64,000 bases of DNA. Origin: RYN-122 sp963761655 (GTDB lineage: Bacteria; Actinomycetota; Actinomycetes; Mycobacteriales; SCTD01). Below the pieces are notes generated by a model. That model saw only the letters and a list, made by a program, of their open reading frames with translations, was not told where the DNA came from and ran no database searches. The stretch is taken from assembly GCA_963761655.1 (NCBI GenBank), contig CAVXHI010000001.1, positions 310,001 through 374,000 of the forward strand, given 5' to 3'. Below are positions 54,332-62,266 of the stretch, piece by piece. Numbering within the stretch: position 1 is the first letter of the stretch; every line of letters begins with the position of its first letter. The position numbers and the translations under genes were made by a program.

Positions 54332-54404
54332 TGGTCAGGGACGGGATCGAACCGCCGACCCTGCGATTTTCAGTCGCATGCTCTACCAGCTGAGCTACCT
54401 GACC
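54332..54404 (-). tRNA. tRNA-Phe(GAA)
   Basis: A 73-base cloverleaf on the minus strand. The acceptor stem GGTCAGG pairs with CCTGACC, the anticodon loop is CTGAAAA with anticodon GAA, and the T arm holds GGTTCGATC. Discriminator A73 is followed by CC but not a full CCA, so CCA is added after transcription. It is the last member of a Glu-Asp-Phe cluster. Confidence 0.96.
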
Positions 54405-54435
54405 GTGCTGCTGCTCTGACTGAGCAGCCGTGCTG

Positions 54436-54509
54436 CGACCCCGACGGGACTCGAACCCGCGACCTCCGCCGTGACAGGGCGGCGCGCTAACCAACTGCGC
54501 TACGGGGCC
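54436..54509 (-). tRNA. tRNA-Asp(GTC)
   Basis: A 74-base cloverleaf on the minus strand. Acceptor GGCCCCG pairs with CGGGGTC (one G-T pair), the anticodon loop is CTGTCAC with anticodon GTC, and the discriminator is G73, as expected for Asp. It lies 43 bases after tRNA-Glu and 31 bases before tRNA-Phe in the direction of transcription. Confidence 0.96.
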
Positions 54510-54552
54510 TGGGATGGTGCTCCAGACCTTGGTGCAACCTACTGTGCTGCCG

Positions 54553-54625
54553 TGCCCCCAACGGGATTCGAACCCGCGTAGCCACCTTGAAAGGGTGGAG
54601 TCCTGGGCCGCTGGACGATGAGGAC
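54553..54625 (-). tRNA. tRNA-Glu(TTC)
   Basis: A 73-base cloverleaf on the minus strand. The acceptor GTCCTCA pairs with TGGGGGC through two G-T pairs, the anticodon loop is CTTTCAA with anticodon TTC, and the discriminator is A. It is the first of three tRNA genes and most likely the promoter-proximal one. The acceptor stem is weaker than in the other two. Confidence 0.94.
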
Positions 54626-54707
54626 CCACCCCGGAGTACCGCGGCGTGCCTGCGGCGACCAGCCGTCGGGGACCGCAGAAGCATAGCGGACGCCCGGGGC
54701 GGGACGT

Positions 54708-56201
54708 CTAGGACGGCGAGGGCGCGGGAGCGGGCCGCGGCGAGGGCGCCGTCGTCGGGGAGGGGGAGCCGGCGGACGGGGTCGGGGACGGGGTCGCGGA
54801 AGGCGTCGGGGACGGGCGCACCGTCGTGCGGGAGATGCTCGCCGAGGTGAGGCCGAGCCCGCCGAGGGTGACGGCGTCGTAGGCCTGCAGCCGGTGGGTG
54901 GTGCGGTCCAGGTAGAGGACGGTCGCCTCGATCGGCGTGGGGTCCTCGCCCTCGAGGCCGCGCAGCCCGGCGCCGCCCGTGGAGCCCTCGACCATCAGGG
55001 TCGTGCCCCCTTCGCTGCGGACGCTCCGGCGGTGCAGGTGCCCCGAGAGCACCAGGGGCGTCCGGCCGAGCAGGGGCTCGGCCGCGACCGGCTCGTGCAC
55101 GAGGACGACGTCGGGCTCGAGGGGGGCGAGCGCGATCGAGTCGGCGAGCAGCCGGCCCTGGGCGAGCAGGACCTCGGGCGGGGCGTCGTCGTCGCGGGTG
55201 GACTTGTCGGGGGTGAAGCGCGGGTCGCCGGACCCGAGGAAGCGCAGGCCGGCGACCTCGACGACCCGTGAGCCGTCGAGCACGGTGCCGCCCCGGTTGC
55301 GGACGCCCTGCTCGGTGCGGGTGCTGTCGTGGTTGCCGCGGACGTAGACGTAGGGGACACCGAGGCGCCGGATGCCGTCGAGGTAGCGGCTCTCGGGCTC
55401 GCTGCCGAAGTCGGTGAGGTCGCCGGTGTCGACGACGGCGTCGACGTCGAACTGCTTCACCAGCGAGGCGATGATCCCGTAGGCGGACGGGCTCAGGTGC
55501 AGGTCGCTCACGTGGAGCAGCCGGATGGTGTCGTCGCCCGGGGTGAAGGTCGGCAGGCCGCTGGTGACGGCGTAGAGCTCGCTGACGTTGTTGGTGAGCT
55601 TGCCGAGCTGCTGGGAGTACTGGCCGAGGCGCCCGGCGAGGGTGCGGACGTCGCCGATGGCGCTGGGCGCACCGGCGAGCAGGCCGGTGTAGCGGGGCTC
55701 GTCGAGGGCGCCGGCGTCGAAGGTGACGGCGGTCCAGCCGGAGGCGACCAGGACGGCGGCGGCGCCCGCGGCCCCGGCGACGGCGGTGCGGCCGGGCCGC
55801 CGGAACACCAGCAGCCCGAGCAGGGTCGCCCCGAGGACGGTGACGCCGCCGGCCTGCAGGAGCAGCCGCACGAGGGCTCTGCGCAGGTCGCGCTGGACCT
55901 CCTCGCCGAGGCCGGTCAGGCGGTCGGGGTCGGCGACGATCTGCCGGGCCTCGGTCTCGCGCAGCCGCAGCAGCTCGACGTCGAGGCGGACCGGCCCGCC
56001 GTGCGTGTCCAGCGTCAGGGTGCCGAGCGGCGGGATGGTGACCACGGTGCTGCCCCCGAGGCCGGGCCGCAGCGACAGCGACGCCGTGAAGGGGCCGAGC
56101 CCGGTCGTGCGGCTGCCGGCGACGAGCAGGCCGAGGAGGGCACCGAGGAGCCCGACCGCGACGACCTCCGCCACGAGCAGCGTGCTACGTCGCCAGGTCA
56201 C
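54708..56201 (-). CDS. membrane-anchored calcineurin-like metallophosphoesterase
   Basis: A 497-residue protein. A transmembrane helix lies at about 10-30, then a beta-rich extracytoplasmic stretch and a second transmembrane segment (about 120-160). The phosphoesterase domain starts near residue 230 with all metal motifs: LLHVSDLHLSPSAYG, VDTGDLTDFG, VRGNHDSTR, VHEPVA and SGHLHRRS. The C terminus is a proline/serine tail of about 40 residues, typical of a surface-exposed or wall-spanning end. A GTG start is used. Substrate unknown. Confidence 0.88.
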   Translation of the reverse strand: MTWRRSTLLVAEVVAVGLLGALLGLLVAGSRTTGLGPFTASLSLRPGLGGSTVVTIPPLGTLTLDTHGGPVRLDVELLRLRETEARQIVADPDRLTGLGEEVQRDLRRALVRLLLQAGGVTVLGATLLGLLVFRRPGRTAVAGAAGAAAVLVASGWTAVTFDAGALDEPRYTGLLAGAPSAIGDVRTLAGRLGQYSQQLGKLTNNVSELYAVTSGLPTFTPGDDTIRLLHVSDLHLSPSAYGIIASLVKQFDVDAVVDTGDLTDFGSEPESRYLDGIRRLGVPYVYVRGNHDSTRTEQGVRNRGGTVLDGSRVVEVAGLRFLGSGDPRFTPDKSTRDDDAPPEVLLAQGRLLADSIALAPLEPDVVLVHEPVAAEPLLGRTPLVLSGHLHRRSVRSEGGTTLMVEGSTGGAGLRGLEGEDPTPIEATVLYLDRTTHRLQAYDAVTLGGLGLTSASISRTTVRPSPTPSATPSPTPSAGSPSPTTAPSPRPAPAPSPS

Positions 56202-56234
56202 GTCGTCCTTGCTACCCGCCCGTAGCGTCGGCGC

Positions 56235-56942
56235 ATGACCACCGCGGCGGCCTTCTTCGACCTCGACCGCACGCTCATCCGCGGGTCGGCCACCTTCCCG
56301 CTGGCCGTCGCCGCGTTCCGGGCCGGCTGGGTCCCGCCGAAGGCACTGCTCGCCGACGCCGTCTCCGCGGTCGGCTTCATCACCCACGGGTCCACCGACG
56401 AGACCTCGGTGGCCCTGCGGGAGCGGATCCTCAAGGCGGTCGCCGGGCACCTGCAGACCGACGTCGTCGCGCTGGGGGACGGCTTCATCCCGAAGCTCGC
56501 GGCGAGCGTGCTGCCGGAGGCGCGGCTGCTGCTCGAGGAGCACCGGGGGCGCGGCGAGGCGTGCTTCGTCGTGTCGGCGTCGCCGGTGGAGATCGTGTCG
56601 CGGCTCGCCGACGCCGTGGGGATGGACGGCGGCATCGGCACCCGGTCGGAGGTCGACGCCGGCGGCCGCTACACGGGCCGGCTCGAGGGGCCGTTCTGCT
56701 ACCGGGAGGGCAAGGTCGCCGAGCTGGAGCGGATCGCGGCGGAGCGCGGGTTCGACCTCGCGGCCTGCTACGCCTACAGCGACTCGATCAGCGACCTCCC
56801 GTTCATGACCGCCGTGGGGCACCCGGTCGCGGTGAACCCGGACCGGGAGCTGCGGGAGCACGCCCTGGCGCAGGGGTGGCGGGTCGTGGAGGTCGCGCAG
56901 GCGCGGCACTTCGCGCTGCTGCACCGCCTCACGGGACGCTAG
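56235..56942 (+). CDS. HAD-IB family phosphatase (SerB-like/CicA type)
   Basis: A 235-residue HAD hydrolase. Motif I is FFDLDRTLIRGS at residues 8-19, motif II VVSASPVEIVSRLAD near residue 113, EGPFCYREGKV near 154 and motif IV YAYSDSISDLPFM near residue 179. This group includes proteins acting on phosphoserine, lysophosphatidate or other small phosphates in actinobacteria; the substrate is not predictable. ATG start. It ends convergent with the next gene, sharing CTAG at 56939-56942. Confidence 0.9.
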   Translation: MTTAAAFFDLDRTLIRGSATFPLAVAAFRAGWVPPKALLADAVSAVGFITHGSTDETSVALRERILKAVAGHLQTDVVALGDGFIPKLAASVLPEARLLLEEHRGRGEACFVVSASPVEIVSRLADAVGMDGGIGTRSEVDAGGRYTGRLEGPFCYREGKVAELERIAAERGFDLAACYAYSDSISDLPFMTAVGHPVAVNPDRELREHALAQGWRVVEVAQARHFALLHRLTGR

Positions 56943-57590
56943 AGCTCGCGCAGGACCCGGCTCATGTCGCGGACGGCGCGGAGCGTGCCGCGGACCGTCC
57001 CGGTGACCTTGGAGCGGCCGGTCCGGGGCAGGTAGTCGACGTCGACCTCGACGACGGTCCAGCCCGCCCGGGCCGCCCGGACGACCATCTCGAGCGGCCA
57101 CCCGAACCGCCGGTCCTCGATACCGAGGGCCAGCAGCGGCTCGCGCCGGGCCGCCCGCATGGGGCCGATGTCGTGGACGGACACGCCCGTCCGCTTCCGC
57201 AGCCGCCGGGCGACCTCGATGATTGCCGAGGCGGGCGTGCGGGGGCATCGAGCCGGGGGCGAGCCGGCGCCGTCCGAGCACGAGGTCGGCACCCTCGAGC
57301 AGCGGCGCGACGACGCGGGGGAGCTGCTGCGGGTCGAGGCTGCCGTCGGCGTCGAGGAAGCAGACGACGTCGTCGGTGCAGGCCACCAGCCCGGCGTACG
57401 CGGCTGCGCCGAAGCCCTTCGGCGTCGCATGGACGACGGTCGCCCCCAGCCCGGCCGCGACGAGGGGGGAGCCGTCGGTGGAGCCGTTGTCCGCGACGAC
57501 CGCGCGGTAGCCCTCGGGCAGCCGGCCGAGGACCCAGGGCAGCGCCGCGGCCTCGTCCAGGCAGGGCAGGACGACGTCAGGCACGGACAC
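56939..57590 (-). pseudogene. family 2 glycosyltransferase, interrupted by a +1 frameshift
   Basis: The GTG start gives VVLPCLDEAAALPWVLGRL, DNGSTDGSPLVA, CFLDADGSLDPQQL (the DxD type motif) and LGRRRLAPGSM. The frame then moves +1 in 57220-57230 and continues with VARRLRKRTGVSVHDIGPMRAARREPLLAL and DVDYLPRTGRSKVTGT. These are the dolichol-phosphate-mannose-synthase-like and polyprenyl-type glycosyltransferase hallmarks. Corrected length is about 216 residues and total length is 3n+1. It overlaps the AMP-ligase stop by 14 bases, so the two are coupled. Confidence 0.8.
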
Positions 57591-59046
57591 GTGCCCGCAG
57601 GGCCTTGCGGTCGGTCTTGCCGACGCTCGTCAGGGGGACCTCGTCCAGGACGTGCAGCTCTCGCGGGCGCTTGGTCGCCGACAGGTGCGCCGCGCAGTGG
57701 TCGAGCAGCTCCTGCTCGGTCGCCGGCCCGGACAGCGACACGAACGCGACGACCTCCTCGCCGTAGAGCTCGTCCGGACGCCCGACGACGGCCGCCGTCG
57801 CCACCGCCGGGTGGGCGAGCAGGACGTCCTCGACGTCGCGCGGGTACACGTTGAAGCCGCCGCGGATGATGAGGTCCTTGAGCCGGTCGACGACGTAGAG
57901 GTAGCCGTCGTCGTCGAGGTGGCCGACGTCGCCGGTGTGCAGCCAGCCGTCGCGCAGGACCTGCGCGGTGCCGGCCGGGTCCCCCCAGTACCCGAGCATG
58001 ACGCCCGGGCTCTGGACGCAGACCTCGCCGTCGACCCCGGCGGGCAGGCTCTGCCCGTCGTCGCCGACGACCTTCAGCGACGTCCGGGGGATCGCCTTCC
58101 CCACCGAGCCGAGCCGGCGGGCCGTGGGCGGGTTCATCGTCGCGGTGGAGGTCACCTCGGTGCAGCCGTAGCCGTCGCAGACGACGACGCCGGGCACCCG
58201 CCGCTCGAACTCCTCGACGACGGCGACCGCCAGCGGGGCCCCCCCGATCGACAGGTACCGCAGCGAGGACAGGTCGGCGTCCTCGAGGTCCTCGCGCAGG
58301 AGCAGCTGCAGCATCGACGGCACCAGCGCCCCCGACTCGACCCGGTGCTCGGCCACGAGGCGCAGCCAGTCGGCGGCGTCGAACCGGCGCTGCAGCAGCA
58401 GGAGGCCGGGGTCCTCCAGGTGCAGCCGGGAGACCGTCGTCATGAGGCCGAAGACGTGCGACAGCGGCAGGGGGACGAGGGCGCCCCGGGTGCCGCTGGT
58501 CTGCAGGACCTCGGCCCGGGCCCGGCTCTGCTCGACGAGCCCCCGCTGCCCGAGCATCACGCCCTTGGCCCGGCCGGTGGTGCCGCCGGTGTAGAGGAGC
58601 GCGGCGAGGTCGTCGTCCCCGACCTCGACCCGCGGGAGCGGCTCGGCGGCCTCGGCCTCCTGCCACTGCGGGCTCCCGACGACGAGGACCCGCACCGGCA
58701 GCCCCGCGCTGGCCGCCGTCGCGAGGTCGACCCGGTCGGGCGAGACCACGAGCAGGACCGCGCCGCTGTCGACGAGCACGTGGCGGAGCTCGTCCGGGGT
58801 CACCGCGGCGATGAGCGGGCTGACCGCGGCGCCGGCCCGCCAGGCCGCGAGGTAGGACAGCACCACCTCGGGCCGGTTGGTCATGACGACGACCACCCGC
58901 TCGCCGCGCTGCAGGCGCAGGCCGCGGGCCAGCCGGGACGACCGCTCGAGGACGTCGGACCCCTTCAGCACCTCGTCGTCGAGGCCGATGCAGGGGGCGT
59001 CCGCGGTGCGGGTGAGGGCCGACTCGGCGAGCCCGGCGAGGTCCAC
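57577..59046 (-). CDS. class I adenylate-forming enzyme (AMP-binding ligase)
   Basis: A 489-residue ANL-family ligase that activates a carboxylic acid through an acyl-AMP. The P-loop LLYTGGTTGRAKGV is near residue 149, GYGCTEVTS near 293, WLHTGDVGHLDDDGYLYVVDRLKD near 368 and the C-terminal catalytic lysine in LTSVGKTDRKALR. It could be an acyl-CoA ligase or an acyl-acyl-carrier ligase. No carrier protein is encoded here. Its stop overlaps the glycosyltransferase start, hinting at joint function in modifying a lipid or sugar. Confidence 0.87.
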   Translation of the reverse strand: MDLAGLAESALTRTADAPCIGLDDEVLKGSDVLERSSRLARGLRLQRGERVVVVMTNRPEVVLSYLAAWRAGAAVSPLIAAVTPDELRHVLVDSGAVLLVVSPDRVDLATAASAGLPVRVLVVGSPQWQEAEAAEPLPRVEVGDDDLAALLYTGGTTGRAKGVMLGQRGLVEQSRARAEVLQTSGTRGALVPLPLSHVFGLMTTVSRLHLEDPGLLLLQRRFDAADWLRLVAEHRVESGALVPSMLQLLLREDLEDADLSSLRYLSIGGAPLAVAVVEEFERRVPGVVVCDGYGCTEVTSTATMNPPTARRLGSVGKAIPRTSLKVVGDDGQSLPAGVDGEVCVQSPGVMLGYWGDPAGTAQVLRDGWLHTGDVGHLDDDGYLYVVDRLKDLIIRGGFNVYPRDVEDVLLAHPAVATAAVVGRPDELYGEEVVAFVSLSGPATEQELLDHCAAHLSATKRPRELHVLDEVPLTSVGKTDRKALRARVRA

Positions 59047-59175
59047 GGCGGCACGCTAGCCCTCGTGCTGCGCCGGGGTGAGACCTCCGTCATGTCCCAC
59101 CTGTCACTCTCGTCCCGGGTTACCGTCGCCCGGGCTTCCCCGGCCTCTCCCCCCGCTAGCAAGAGGTGCTCGTCC
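59047..59175. other. intergenic region upstream of the secreted amidase
   Basis: These 129 bases separate the divergent ligase and amidase genes. An AAGAGG ribosome site at 59161 lies 9 bases before the GTG at 59176. The sequence CACCTGTCACTCTCGTC upstream is less GC-rich than average and may contain the promoter. I see no RNA structure of a known class. Confidence 0.4.
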
Positions 59176-61920
59176 GTGCGCTCCCGACGTCCCGGTCCCC
59201 GCGGAGCCGGCCTCGTGCTGTCCGCCCTCGTCCTGCCGGTGGTCCTGGTGGCCCCCGTCGTCACGCTGCCGGGGACCTCCCTGCCCGACCCCGTCCCCGC
59301 GTCGCTGCACACGCTCGCCCTCCCGACGCCGTCCGGCGGTGCCCGCGCCGTCGCGACCCACGTCGGCCTGCCCGCAGCGACGACGGCGCCCTTCTCGACC
59401 CTCGGCGTGACCTGGCCCGCCTCCCGGGGCGCGTTCGAGGACCTCGAGGTCCAGGTCCGCACCCGGACCGACGGCGCCTGGACCGGCTGGGTCGACCTGC
59501 ACGGACCCACCGACGACGAGCCCGACGGCGGCACCGCCGACACGGCCGGCAGCGACGTCCGGTCCGGCACCCGGCCGCTGTGGGTCGGCCCGTCCGACGG
59601 CGTCGAGGTGCAGGTCGACAGCCCGGGGGGCCTGCCGACGGGTCTGCGGGTCGACCTCGTCGACCCCGGCACCTCCCCGGCCGACGGACGCCGCCACCTG
59701 CCGCTGTCGGTGGCCGGCGCGTCCGAGCCGCAGCCGTTCATCGTGTCCCGCGCCGAGTGGGGCGCCGACGAGTCGATGAAGACCTGCGGCCCGCAGTACA
59801 CCGGCACCCCGCGGGTGGCGTTCGTGCACCACACCGACTCCTCGAACGACTACACGCCCGAGCAGGCGCCGGCCGCCGTCCGGAGCTTCTACGCGTACCA
59901 CGTGAAGAGCCGCGGCTGGTGCGACATCGCCTACAACTTCCTCGTCGACCGCTACGGCGTCGTCTACGAGGGCCGCTTCGGCGGGATCGAGAAGGCCGTC
60001 CTCGGCGCCCACACCGGCGGCTTCAACACCAACAGCTTCGGCACGGCCATGATCGGCACCTTCACGACGGCGTCGGTGCCGCAGGTGCTGCAGACCAGCC
60101 TGACCCGGCTGCTGGCCTGGAAGCTCGGCCGCTCCTACACCGACCCGCTCGGCAAGGCCTCGCTGACCGCGGGCAGCGGCTCGCGCTTCGCGTCCGGGAC
60201 GAGCCACACCTTCGACGTCATCAGCGGCCACCGCGACGCCGTCGACACCACCTGCCCCGGCGACCTCGGCTACGCCATCCTCGGCCGGCTCCGCCAGGAC
60301 GTCCGCACCGAGGCCGGCTCCGGCTTCGTCGCCCCCACGGCGTCCCCGACGACGACCTCCACCGGCCCGGTCGTGGTCGGCGCCGGGACCCTCACCCCGA
60401 TGGACTGGCGCCTGGAGGTCACGTCCGTGACCACCGGCGAGGTCGTCCGCAGCCTCACCGGCACGGCCACGAGCCGCCTCGACACCGCCTGGGACCTCCG
60501 CGACACCGCGGGGCTCCCCGTGCCGCCCGGCACCTACCGGGCCACCCTCTACGGCGGCCCGGAGGCGGACCCGGCCCTGCCCTGGTCCACGGCGGTGACC
60601 GTGCCGCCGCCGCCCGGGTCCACGCCGTCGCCGTCCCCGTCGGTCTCGGCGTCGGTCTCCCCGTCGTCCTCGCCGTCGGTCTCGCCGTCGTCCTCGGCCC
60701 CGGCCGCCCCCACGCCCACCGCCTCGCCGAAGCCCAGCCTCTCCCCGAAGCCCACCGTGTCCCCGAAGCCCACCGTGTCCCCGTCGCCGTCGCGCCCCGC
60801 CGCCCCCCGCGGGGCCGCCTTCGTGCCGCTCAGCCCGGTGCGGGTGCTCGACACCCGGGACGGCACCGGCGGGCGCAGGGCCCCTGCGGGCGCGGCCGAG
60901 ACCCTCGAGGTCGTGCTGGCCGGTCGGTCGGGCGTGCCCGCCGACGCCACCGCCGTCGCGCTGAACCTCACCGGCACGCACGCCACGAAGGGCACGCACC
61001 TCACCGTCTGGCCGTCCGGGGCCGCCCGGCCCGAGACCGCCGTGCTGAACCTCCGCCCGGGCACGACCGCGGCCTCGCTCGTGGTCGCCGGTCTCGGCAC
61101 GGGCGGGGCGACCTCGGTGCGGAACCTCGACGGGACGGTCGACCTCGTGGCCGACGTCGTCGGGTACTGGACGAAGACCGCCGGCGCGCTCTACCGCCCG
61201 GTCGCGCCCGCCCGGCTCCTGGACACCCGCACGACCGGAGGACGGCTGCCCGACCAGGCGACCCGGTCCCTCGACGTCCGCGGTGCCGGGGGCGTCCCCG
61301 CCTCGGCGACCGCCGTCGCGCTGAACGTCACCGCCGTCGGCCCGACCCGGTCCGGCTACGTCACGGTCACGCCCGGCGGTGTCCGCGGCACGACCTCGAG
61401 CGTGAACTACGCCGCCGGCGAGACCGTCGCGAACCGGGTCGTCACCGGGCTCGGCCCGGACGGCTCGATCGACCTGTTCGCGGCCGGCAGCACCCACGTG
61501 CTGGTGGACGTCGTCGGCTGGTACGGCCCGTCGTCGGTCGCGGGCGGCAGCGGCTACACCGCCCTGACGCCGGTCCGCCTGGTCGACAGCCGGTACGGCA
61601 CCGGCACCCCCCGCGGGGCGTTCGGCCCGAAGACCACCCGGGACGTCCAGGCCACCGGCGTCGCGGGCGTCCCCGCCGGGGCGACCGCCGTCGTGGTGTC
61701 CCTGACCGGCACCGGCCCTTCGGCGACGCAGACGTTCCTGACGGCCTTCCCCGACGGCACCGTCCTGCCGGGGACCTCGGACCTGAACCTCGTGAAGGGG
61801 CAGACCCGCAGCAACCTGGCGATCGTGCCGCTGTCGTCCGCGGGGAGGCTGTCGCTCTACAACGAGGGCGGGACGACGCACGTCATCGCGGACGTGCTCG
61901 GCTACTACGCCGCGGGTTAG
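59176..61920 (+). CDS. secreted N-acetylmuramoyl-L-alanine amidase (PGRP type) with three C-terminal repeats
   Basis: A 914-residue wall-active enzyme. A signal peptide (about 1-35) is followed by a beta-rich N-terminal domain. The PGRP-type amidase 2 domain lies at about 185-370, with zinc His in FVHHTDSS (about 216-223), the DIAYNFLVDRYGVVYEGRFGG segment, ISGHRDAVDTTCPG near 349-360 and the catalytic region around them. A FlgD-like beta domain precedes a linker of Pro, Ser and Lys (about 476-549). Three similar modules of about 121 residues follow, beginning near 550, 672 and 794 with VRVLDTR, ARLLDTR and VRLVDSR. They probably bind wall polymers. A GTG start is used. Confidence 0.9.
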   Translation: MRSRRPGPRGAGLVLSALVLPVVLVAPVVTLPGTSLPDPVPASLHTLALPTPSGGARAVATHVGLPAATTAPFSTLGVTWPASRGAFEDLEVQVRTRTDGAWTGWVDLHGPTDDEPDGGTADTAGSDVRSGTRPLWVGPSDGVEVQVDSPGGLPTGLRVDLVDPGTSPADGRRHLPLSVAGASEPQPFIVSRAEWGADESMKTCGPQYTGTPRVAFVHHTDSSNDYTPEQAPAAVRSFYAYHVKSRGWCDIAYNFLVDRYGVVYEGRFGGIEKAVLGAHTGGFNTNSFGTAMIGTFTTASVPQVLQTSLTRLLAWKLGRSYTDPLGKASLTAGSGSRFASGTSHTFDVISGHRDAVDTTCPGDLGYAILGRLRQDVRTEAGSGFVAPTASPTTTSTGPVVVGAGTLTPMDWRLEVTSVTTGEVVRSLTGTATSRLDTAWDLRDTAGLPVPPGTYRATLYGGPEADPALPWSTAVTVPPPPGSTPSPSPSVSASVSPSSSPSVSPSSSAPAAPTPTASPKPSLSPKPTVSPKPTVSPSPSRPAAPRGAAFVPLSPVRVLDTRDGTGGRRAPAGAAETLEVVLAGRSGVPADATAVALNLTGTHATKGTHLTVWPSGAARPETAVLNLRPGTTAASLVVAGLGTGGATSVRNLDGTVDLVADVVGYWTKTAGALYRPVAPARLLDTRTTGGRLPDQATRSLDVRGAGGVPASATAVALNVTAVGPTRSGYVTVTPGGVRGTTSSVNYAAGETVANRVVTGLGPDGSIDLFAAGSTHVLVDVVGWYGPSSVAGGSGYTALTPVRLVDSRYGTGTPRGAFGPKTTRDVQATGVAGVPAGATAVVVSLTGTGPSATQTFLTAFPDGTVLPGTSDLNLVKGQTRSNLAIVPLSSAGRLSLYNEGGTTHVIADVLGYYAAG

Positions 61921-61933
61921 GCTCGACCCGCTA

Positions 61934-62233
61934 GGGCCTCTAGCTCAATGGCAGAGCTGCGGACTTCACGTCAATAGGAGCGCCCGGCCGGAAACGACCG
62001 GGATGACACCACTCAAAGTCGGGGAACCCTTCGCCGGAACGTCGGCATGGCGATCCCGAGCCAAGCCGGGGGCGACCCCGGAAGGTGTAGAGACTGGACG
62101 GGTGGCACCTACAGCGCGCGAGCGTCAGGGTGAAGGGACAGTCCAGACCACGAACGCCCGAACGTGGGCGGCGTCGAAAGACGAAGTGGGATCGTTAATC
62201 CGTTGGTTGCCGGTTCGAGCCCGGCGGGGCCCA
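61934..62233 (+). tRNA. tRNA-Lys(TTT) interrupted by a group I intron
   Basis: Exon 1 is 61934-61966 and exon 2 is 62195-62233. Joined, they give a normal cloverleaf. The acceptor GGGCCTC pairs with GGGGCCC, the D stem GCTC pairs with GAGC, the anticodon stem GCGGA pairs with TCCGT, and the T stem GCCGG pairs with CCGGC. The anticodon loop becomes CTTTTAA with anticodon TTT, and discriminator A73 is at 62233. The D loop is short (7 bases). GGACTTTTAATCC is the typical anticodon arm of tRNA-Lys. CCA is not fully encoded. The split falls between nucleotides 34 and 35, the same place as in the cyanobacterial tRNA-Leu(UAA) intron. Confidence 0.9.
61967..62194 (+). ncRNA. group I (IC3-like) self-splicing intron in tRNA-Lys
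   Basis: A 228-base intron. Exon 1 ends in CTT, which can pair with the internal GAG (61978-61980) as a short P1 with the required U-G pair, and the intron ends in G62194. P2 is a hairpin with a GAAA loop (about 61982-62004). Core blocks match Azoarcus tRNA-Ile and Anabaena tRNA-Leu introns: GAGCCAAGC (about 62058), the R-type AAGGTGTAGAGACTGGACGG (62082-62102) and the S-type GGTGAAGGGACAGTCCAGACC (62129-62150). It holds no open reading frame of its own. Confidence 0.9.
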
Positions 62234-62266
62234 CAAGAATGTCGTACCCGGGCGCGAGAATGTTCC

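Noticed and set aside
50230..54393. Plus-strand open frame of 1387 residues
   Set aside because: It is antisense to the terD genes and the GGDEF-EAL gene and shows only low-complexity composition.
57652..59175. Upstream extension of the amidase frame by about 500 residues
   Set aside because: The region is antisense to the AMP-ligase gene; a signal peptide starts at the GTG at 59176 with AAGAGG upstream.
61934..62233. Reading the split tRNA as tRNA-Asn (anticodon GTT)
   Set aside because: Cutting after T33 gives GTT but leaves an intron ending in C, not G, and breaks the P1 U-G rule. The acceptor stem and GGACTTTTAATCC arm are of tRNA-Lys.
62003..62266. N-terminal extension of the HNH frame into the intron and tRNA
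   Set aside because: The open frame continues upstream by chance through the intron and tRNA exon 2, but the HNH protein's first zinc motif begins after 62280, so the extension is not coding.
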